In this document: piece by piece, positions 57,801-64,000 of the stretch | Numbering within the stretch: the first letter of the stretch is position 1 | Layout: the number at the start of each line of letters is the position of its first letter | From: Doris montereyensis | Taxonomy: Eukaryota > Mollusca > Gastropoda > Nudibranchia > Dorididae | NCBI GenBank assembly: GCA_037039925.1 | Contig: JAXRKP010000380.1 | Location: forward strand, 220,001 to 284,000 | Reading direction: 5' to 3' | DNA: 64,000 nucleotides | The notes under the pieces: model-generated | Seen by the model: only the letters and a program-made list of their open reading frames with translations | Told to the model about the DNA's origin: nothing | Database searches by the model: none | Position numbers and translations under genes: made by a program

Positions 57801-57944
57801 AGAGATTTGATGAGGATTATAATTCTTACAAAATATTAAATTACTTATAATAGATATAAAAAGACAGGACGTGTATTCCCTTGGTCCTTTCATTAGATCA
57901 TTTTATCATTTATAACCTTTGTTACCCTTCATTTAGCACACAAG

Positions 57945-57978
57945 CACACAAACACACACACACACACACACATACACA
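57945..57978 (+). repeat. CA microsatellite
   Basis: About 30 bp of (CA)n. Confidence 0.95.
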
Positions 57979-58135
57979 CAATCTTATCATACACTATTAC
58001 TACATTCTCAGTATTTGTAAAAAATAAAAATAATTCTAACTCTCTCAGAGTTGCTGCCAACTGGTGCTGGTACCCATGTGGATCAAAAGGGGGAAAAATG
58101 CATGTTAAATGTCTTTAAAAGACGCTATAGTAAAA

Positions 58136-58410
58136 CAGTAAAGTTCCTTTAAGGCCGTTACGACCCCATAGAGCTGGAGCTTACCCAGCTTATGTCCAAC
58201 AGCGTGAAGCCCGGAACAGGTACTATTAATCACCTCTGGTCAGGACGCTCGTATGATGCAGGTTTTTACTCCTAAGCTATTGTTTGTACCCGTTTACACT
58301 TGGGTGGAGTGGGAAAATGCATATTAAGTGTCTTTTCCAAGGAACACAACGTCAGGCCTAGCTTTGCTAGGATTCAAACTCAGGACCTCATGATCACCAG
58401 CCCTCGTGTG
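58136..58410 (-). mobile_element. SINE A
   Basis: Minus orientation: AAGTTCCTTTAAGGCCGTTA to B box TTCAAACTCAGGACCTCATG. The head is truncated after GATCACCAGCC. A further body fragment lies just left at 58055-58115. Confidence 0.85.
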
Positions 58411-58649
58411 AGACCTGGCATTGTCATCTAACAGTCCAAATCCAATAGCCTATCCATCAGGCAAATGACCCTGTGGGTGTTGAATTAGTATTGTGCCATC
58501 CATCCTGTTTTTAGATTTATAGAAATTTTATCACACGTGGTGGCATTTCATTAAATCTTTATTGTATGTGATTGATGTTAGATTAAAACTGCTTTGTTGT
58601 TGATGTATATGCTGATGTTCTTTAGAATTGATGAATTTTTTAATTTCAG

Positions 58650-58812
58650 GCTTTCGGATGTGGCTGAGAGTCTTGCAACTCAAGACTCACAAGCCCTCAA
58701 TGTCTACATCTGTAGTATCGTCAGTTGCAATGTCTGGAACAAATCCTCTTCCTAACATTTATGCTGTGGACAACACAGAAGATCCAACATGAGTGGCACT
58801 GGTCCTCAGGAT
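58650..58812 (+). CDS. Candidate 5' exon of an unidentified gene
   Basis: Acceptor TTTTTTAATTTCAG, donor GGAT|GTAAGT (perfect consensus). It may be non-coding or end with a short reading frame from ATG 58789 (MSGTGPQD), whose phase 0 end does not fit the next candidate exon. It is treated as probable 5' UTR. Evidence is splice-site quality only. Confidence 0.35.
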
Positions 58813-58882
58813 GTAAGTTTAAATGCCGTCTTTTAGATTTGATGTATTATTTCAACTACTTTTCTCACTATTAAGATTAAAT

Positions 58883-59172
58883 CTTGGCGAAAGTCTCAAA
58901 CCATATAAGTCCAATTTTGGATGTTTTGAGAAAATCAAAAGAAAATGATCTGCGCTATTAAATCTATTTTCACGAAGACACGGTTTGCAAGTAAAACATT
59001 AGACCCAATATGGATACAGGGATTGCTTATAGCGTTATTATATATGCTTCTGTTGGTTCTTGTGCCACGGAATCCTAACTAGATGAAGCATAGCGCTTCC
59101 TAACGTTAAAAAAAGCAATAGAAAAAAGGTGTTACTAACTTTAGACACACTGTTTGCGAGGCTTTCGTCCAA
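58883..59172 (+). mobile_element. MITE M copy 2
   Basis: Ends CTTGGCGAAAGTCTCAAACC and its inverted counterpart GTTTGCGAGGCTTTCGTCC; internal GTGCCACGGAATCCTAACTA. Confidence 0.7.
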
Positions 59173-59349
59173 ATTATTACTTCTTGGGAGACATAGTGGT
59201 GCCATTGTGAGTGTTGTGAGAATTCATGGCACTGTATTCTTAGGAAGAAGATTTCACTCTGCTCCCTCATAACCCAAGTATGGATCGCTTTATAGGATTA
59301 GAAAGATCTGGTCAAGTCAAAGTGTTTGTATGAGCGCCAACAGATAGCT

Positions 59350-59485
59350 ATACTGTCAGGGTTGGTGGGGCTGCTGGTAGGTCCTATTTCTTTCCTTTCA
59401 TTCTTCAACTCATCTTTCAGCTTGCGTTTCCTCTTAATTTACCCTGAGATCCATATGGTGGGTTCCAGGAAATTTCAATGAATCT
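59350..59485 (-). mobile_element. SINE C copy
   Basis: On plus, the complement of family C: GCTGCTGGTAGGTCCTATTT, CTCTTAATTTACCCTGAGAT and TCCAGGAAATTTCAATGAA. Confidence 0.8.
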
Positions 59486-59945
59486 CAGGATATCCCAGTG
59501 AGTCTAGAAGGATGCCGAAAAAAATGCCTGCTGTGAGAATGGATGATGTTAAGTCTGCAAAAGTCTCACAAATGTTAGCATTAATATTAACATTATTGGA
59601 ATGATTATTAGCAAGAGTAGAAATGGCAGTAGTAGGTATACTGCTTTTGTAATAGCATTATCATTTATGAAGAATGACGTGGAGTTCTCACTGCCCTCTT
59701 ATTTTACTATAATAAACTAAGAGATTCTTTTATCAGTTTCTCAAACAGGGGCAGATAATGTTGCACGCTTAAAAGCCCCATTAAAACTATAGTCTTTGAG
59801 ACTTGATTTCCTCTGAGATTTTTCTTACAGAATTAGGGATTGGGGTATTTATTTATTTTTGTATTCCGTGCACTCGTTAATCATTCAATGTATTTTACTC
59901 TCTTTTGAAAAGCTCCCCTCAGAAAACTTCAGTACTCCCAGTAGC

Positions 59946-59991
59946 ATGAACTCGCAGGACAGAAGTGAAGAGCCAGTTAAAGGCACCAAGA
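59946..59991 (+). CDS. Candidate coding exon, possible start
   Basis: The exon would run from the acceptor CCCCTCAG at 59922 to a GTACGA donor at 59992. ATG 59946 reads MNSQDRSEEPVKGTK and ends phase 1, which joins the next exon as Arg-Pro-Gly-Asp without a stop. Function unknown; charged and probably disordered. Confidence 0.35.
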
Positions 59992-60185
59992 GTACGACGA
60001 GGTTTTGAAAATAGTTTCTTTATATGAATTGCCTCCTCCTCGCAATGCTGGCATTCCAGTTGAATTCTTACTTTCATTCTGTCAGTAAGAAAAATACATG
60101 TACCTTTCATAGTCTTTTGTCTTCATTGTAAACCTTATCATAGTAAGTCTACTCCATTTCAGAGTAAGTGCAAGTTTATATTCAT

Positions 60186-60386
60186 CGACGGTGAAAGTCC
60201 ATTGTTTAATGTTTTGAAAAAATAGGGATACACGAATTGTTTATATGATTATTATACGGGTGTCTATTCATTCTTGTGCCACGGGATCCTAATTTGATGA
60301 AGCATAAGGGCTTCCTAATGTTAAAAAGTGAGCAAAAAAGGGGTACTAATTTTAGACTTACACGGTTTTGCGACTTTCACTGTCGA
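60186..60386 (+). mobile_element. MITE M copy 3
   Basis: Ends CGACGGTGAAAGTC and GACTTTCACTGTCG (one mismatch); internal GTGCCACGGGATCCTAATTT shared with copies 1 and 2. Confidence 0.85.
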
Positions 60387-60404
60387 TATAGTTTGATGTC
60401 TTAA

Positions 60405-60505
60405 ACATATTGGTGGTCGACAGGCGCTACTGATAAACTTCTTTTGTTTTCCTTTTCACCCTGAGATCACTTCATATAATGGATGGTGTAAATTTACAAT
60501 GAAAC
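60405..60505 (-). mobile_element. SINE C copy, truncated
   Basis: TTCACCCTGAGATCACTTCA and GGTGTAAATTTACAATGAAA on plus, the complement of the family C start. Confidence 0.7.
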
Positions 60506-60606
60506 AAGCATAAATCCTTTTCAAAGAGACAAATACCGCGATTGACGGGAAATTAAAACGAAAACGTTAAGAGGTTTTAAATCTTCTCAATAAATTTTGT
60601 TTTCAG

Positions 60607-60735
60607 GACCTGGTGACAAGGAGCAGGAATTCTATGAACTAGCGGACGAGGAAAATCAAAAGATTCACCATGAATTGAAAGGAAAGGCAGCGCAGAAGAC
60701 ACAGAGATGATGTTGAGGACTGGGAGACAGCAAAG
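60607..60735 (+). CDS. Candidate coiled-coil exon
   Basis: Acceptor TTTTGTTTTCAG, donor CAAAG|GTAGCA. In phase with the previous candidate it reads PGDKEQEFYELADEENQKIH then HELKGK, a charged heptad-type helix, and meets a stop near 60709 unless a one-base indel is assumed. In another frame the exon's end reads RHRDDVEDWETAK. The helix faintly resembles the LYEALKENEKLHKEI segment of geminin-family proteins, but the match is too weak to name it. Confidence 0.4.
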
Positions 60736-61261
60736 GTAGCAGTTTTATCCACTGATTTGTTGGGTTATCCAAACTAGTAAGGCGTTACTTATTTAACTCA
60801 TCAGGGACATGACTTTATTCGTTAAAAATCTCATGAACTTGAGATATAATTAAAAGTTATTGAAACTGAAGAATTATTTTTAGAGCACCAATAATTCATC
60901 CATGTTTAACCAAAAACTTGTAAAACTTGACACGACGTACTTGACTTAATGCCTTCCACTGATGAAAGCATTTGATCTCATAACCTCTGCTGCTTTCCTT
61001 ATCTCTTTGATGAATGTTTGCCACTCACTATGGTTGTGTGCTATTTCCCGTAAGTTTTTGTGATGCTCCACTGATGTTAGTTGTAAAATTTTTGTCTTTG
61101 AGATTCTTGAGATCGTTGTTTAAGTGTAGCTTGAAGTGCCATTCTTGGTCTTCCCCTGTCAAAACTCTAAGGCAAAGAAATTGATTGTAGCATAGGAAAA
61201 CTGAAATATTCCTCTGTGCATGAAAAAATAATATTTTTTTGTGCACCCTCTTATTAGTGTG
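60736..61261. other. Unassigned sequence
   Basis: No exon recognised. It would be intron if the candidate gene is real. Confidence 0.5.
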
Positions 61262-61560
61262 GTATAGGTGGCCTAGTAATTAATTAGATGCACCGTGAGG
61301 TCCTGGCCATGGATTCTGGCTATGCTAGGGTCCGACGTTGTGTTCCTTGGAAAAAACGCGTAACACACATTTTTCCACACAGCTCAGGTGCAAATTATAG
61401 AGACCAGCATTAGTTGGGCAGTAAAACATACAACAGATTACCATCCTGTCTAGGAGATGCGATATTATCTCCTGTAATGCGTAATGCTATAGAAGAAGAA
61501 ACATAGGATAAGCTCCCAACTCTATGAACCATAATGGCTTTGAAGGAACTTGTAAACAAT
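61262..61560 (+). mobile_element. SINE A, near full length
   Basis: Head TAGGTGGCCTAGTAATTAAT, then GGCTATGCTAGGGTCCGACG, body, and end CATAATGGCTTTGAAGGAAC. The 28-bp minisatellite starts from this last motif. Confidence 0.85.
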
Positions 61561-62035
61561 TTAACATTGGAAGGAACTTGTAAATATGTTAACATTTGAA
61601 GGAACTTGTAAACAATTTAATATTTGAAGGAACTTGTAAACAATTTAACATTTGAAGGAACTTGTAAACAATTTAACACTTGAAGGAACTTGTAAACAAT
61701 TTAACATTTGAAGGAACTTGTAAACAATTTAACATTTGAATAAACTTGTAAACGATTTAACATTTGAAGGAACTTGTAAACAATTTAACATTTGAAGGAA
61801 CTTGTAAACAATTTAACATTTGAAGGAATTTGTAAACATTTGAATAAACTTGTAAACAATTTAACATTTGAAGGAACTTGTAAATAAGTTAACATTTGAA
61901 GGAACTTGTAAACAAGTTAACATTTTAATGAACTTGTAAACAGTTTAACATTTGAAAGAACTTGTAAATAAGTTAACATTTGAAGGAACTTGTAAACAAT
62001 TTAACATTTGAAAGAACATAAACAATTTAACATTT
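61545..62035 (+). repeat. 28-bp minisatellite, about 17 copies
   Basis: Unit GAAGGAACTTGTAAACAATT TAACATTT with minor variants. The GAAGGAACTT part is the SINE A 3' end. Confidence 0.95.
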
Positions 62036-62129
62036 GGTCATATGGAAACTAAAAGGCAGCCTTATGTGAAAAGATAAACAGTGAGGCAAGGGGTGTTTCA
62101 TAAGAAGCACAGTTAGCTCTCTTTTCATG

Positions 62130-62280
62130 AAAAGGCTATGGGTACCAATGCAGAGGTTGCAGGTTCATTTCCACTTGTGCCCAAAGACTTTTTTTGTCTA
62201 TTCCTTTGCATTTGTCTTGTCTTTGTTCCCATTGAGGCTTTAAAATATTATTTCATGTCATTATTCATCACCTTAAATTT
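62130..62280 (+). mobile_element. SINE F copy
   Basis: B-box-like GCAGGTTCATTTCC, body TTTTTTTGTCTATTCCTTTG, and end GAGGCTTTAAAATATTATTT. Confidence 0.7.
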
Positions 62281-62934
62281 ATAACTTGTTTGCTTTTCAA
62301 GGAAACAGATTCTGAAAAGAAGATTTATGTATTGACTTGTCTTTTTGTCTCTTTGTTTTCTAACAAATTTGTCTAGATTGCAAGTTTCACACGACAGGAA
62401 ATGTACCATAGCTACCAGCAAGGGTCTCTGGGTCGAATTTTGGACCGACTTCGGTCTGTGATTTTTGAATCTCCAAGACAATGAAATCCTTTCCCTTTCA
62501 TCCTACTCGTTTCCCAGGTAAATTTGGACTTTATGAAGACGGCCATCATATTGTCACCTGGATATCATTTTTGTCATGACTTTTATTTTATCTACATCCA
62601 TTACTAAAATGATCTTGAAGTTAAAAAAAGATTTTTTAAAATATTACCTTGACTGCTCTGTAAACAGCTAGGGGATCTTTAATGTGCACAGTGTTGTGAT
62701 CTGCACACAAGATGTTGTCCGATTCCATTTCATAGATACGTGGCTATAATTATTTTTTCTGTCATGGTCATGTCATGTATTAAGAGAAAAGGTGATCTAC
62801 CTTGTTTTATTTTCTCTTCCACTGTTGTCGTTTGAGAAGCATTGTTGTTAGAATTATTTTCTTGTTTTGCACTGTATAGCTAACATATTTAAGCTTTTTT
62901 GTGGTCATTTCTTGTAGCAAAATACGTAAAATTT

Positions 62935-63225
62935 TGTAGAGGCCTTGAGTGAAACAAAGCTGGAGCTGAATACACTTTCTTTATAGCATTAAGCAGAACA
63001 ATCACTTCAAAATTAGCTCCTGAACAGGTTTACCATGCAGGCTTTGCCTGCCTCCCAGCTGCAGCAAGAACCCAATTACACCTGGGTTGAGTGAGGAAAA
63101 GGCCACAAAGTGTCTTTCCTGAGGACACAATATTGGCTGCGACCAATTGGATTGGTATGAAACTAGGATTGAACCTCGCACAGCTGTTAGCAGTCGCTCT
63201 TTTAGTTGGCGTAGCCGTGGCCGAC
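62935..63225 (-). mobile_element. SINE A, diverged
   Basis: Minus orientation: GAGGCCTTGAGTGAAACAAA, GAACAATCACTTCAAAATTA, CCCAATTACACCTGGGTTGA and GGATTGAACCTCGCACAGC. The head is decayed. The short frame 63091-63399 across it is not supported as a gene. Confidence 0.65.
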
Positions 63226-64000
63226 ACTCCCGCTAACGCGTTGGGTCATGGGGTCAAATTACCTACTGTTAGGGGAATTCCTTATTGTGTCCGTACGGGG
63301 TGCACGAGGAGTGATTTATGGACTTTAAAATCTGACTTATTGAACAACAATGAACTAGTTTTTAATTCATTTTTCTACAGCTGTGTATTTCAAGACTAGT
63401 TAATTTATTTACCAACAAATGCGGTTACTGTACGTCATTAAACAACAGAGTTATTATGAGATGAAAACATTGCATTTTTCACCAAGCGTGAATAAAAGTT
63501 AATTAAACATTAGATAAAACAAAATATCCTGCCATGATGAAACATCACAAAATTGTACATCAATGGTTAAGTATTCGAAGATAAAACTCACAAAGTTGCA
63601 TTACTTTGACATCTCTCAAACCGAAAATATCCGCTATGATACTTCCGATAGTATAATTTTGTGCACAGAAATAGCAGTGTGGCGCAGCGCTCCATTGAAG
63701 TTATGTACTCTGTGTTTGCTCAGTCGGATTACATCTGACAGTTAATCATGGTCTTATTCTTAGCATTAGTTAAAATTACAGTAGAAAGGGCACATGGGTA
63801 CATAGCACATATTTTCCGCTAATCACCTATTACTTCTCCAACTTTACCCGGGCCGATAGTCATCGTGTCTTGTCTCTCTTACTCTTAACACACTGCACGA
63901 TTTATACACACATATTTATACACAAAAATTCACGACACAGATAACAATTAAAATCTGTGAAAAAGACTATGTTGATGTTGTCTATTTTTCTGTTTCCTAC
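63226..64000. other. Unassigned sequence at right end
   Basis: No gene or repeat family recognised. Confidence 0.55.

Noticed and set aside
63091..63399. 102 aa frame with a hydrophobic segment
   Set aside because: Its first two fifths lie in a diverged SINE A on the opposite strand; no splice or domain support.

Overview
The window is eukaryotic, intron-rich and very repeat-rich. It is most likely from an invertebrate, and I infer a mollusc, probably a gastropod. The reasons are one large gene of animal CAMTA type with many small exons, dense tRNA-derived SINEs, very long GA/CT microsatellites, abundant dispersed AGATCTAG-type strings in introns, and a mag-like Ty3/gypsy element. The species cannot be named from the sequence alone.

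Positions 94-27168, minus strand, hold the 5' part of a calmodulin-binding transcription activator gene (CAMTA). It has 12 recognisable exons, running from the ATG at 27023 leftwards and off the window at position 1. Exons 2-6 encode the complete CG-1 DNA-binding domain. Exons 7-12 encode a long, low-complexity, Gln/Ser-rich middle region. The TIG, ankyrin and IQ parts expected of the family would lie left of position 1. Most intron phases can be tracked exactly. Several exons carry single-base indels relative to an otherwise well-preserved reading frame, most simply explained as consensus errors in the assembly.

The introns are filled with repeats. They include a ~3.9 kb array of ~68-bp units (1019-4905), a 42-bp minisatellite (6850-7412), a 27-bp minisatellite with an 81-bp higher-order period (10473-11156), GTAA/GTGA arrays, and a ~2 kb GA tract (16610-18615) just upstream of the exon 6 acceptor. 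Intron 1 contains a non-autonomous hAT-like element with an 8-bp target duplication (23567-25850), and several SINEs and MITEs are scattered among these.

From 27169 to about 52800 I find no convincing protein gene. The stretch holds SINEs of several families, minisatellites (several growing out of SINE sequence), a hammerhead-ribozyme-like motif (37089-37117), a mariner-type MITE (38188-38331) and a MULE-like foldback element with a 9-bp target duplication (47004-48355).

Positions 53133-57542 are a complete Ty3/gypsy (mag-like) LTR retrotransposon with 82/83-bp LTRs and a 4-bp target duplication. It inserted into an older LINE reverse-transcriptase fragment whose two halves remain on either side. 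Further right, 58650-60735 carries plus-strand candidate exons of a possible second gene encoding a coiled-coil protein, which I could not identify. The last 3 kb is a SINE-derived 28-bp minisatellite followed by SINEs and unremarkable sequence. I found no novel enzymatic or defence-type system. The most unusual content is the layered transposon and satellite structure.
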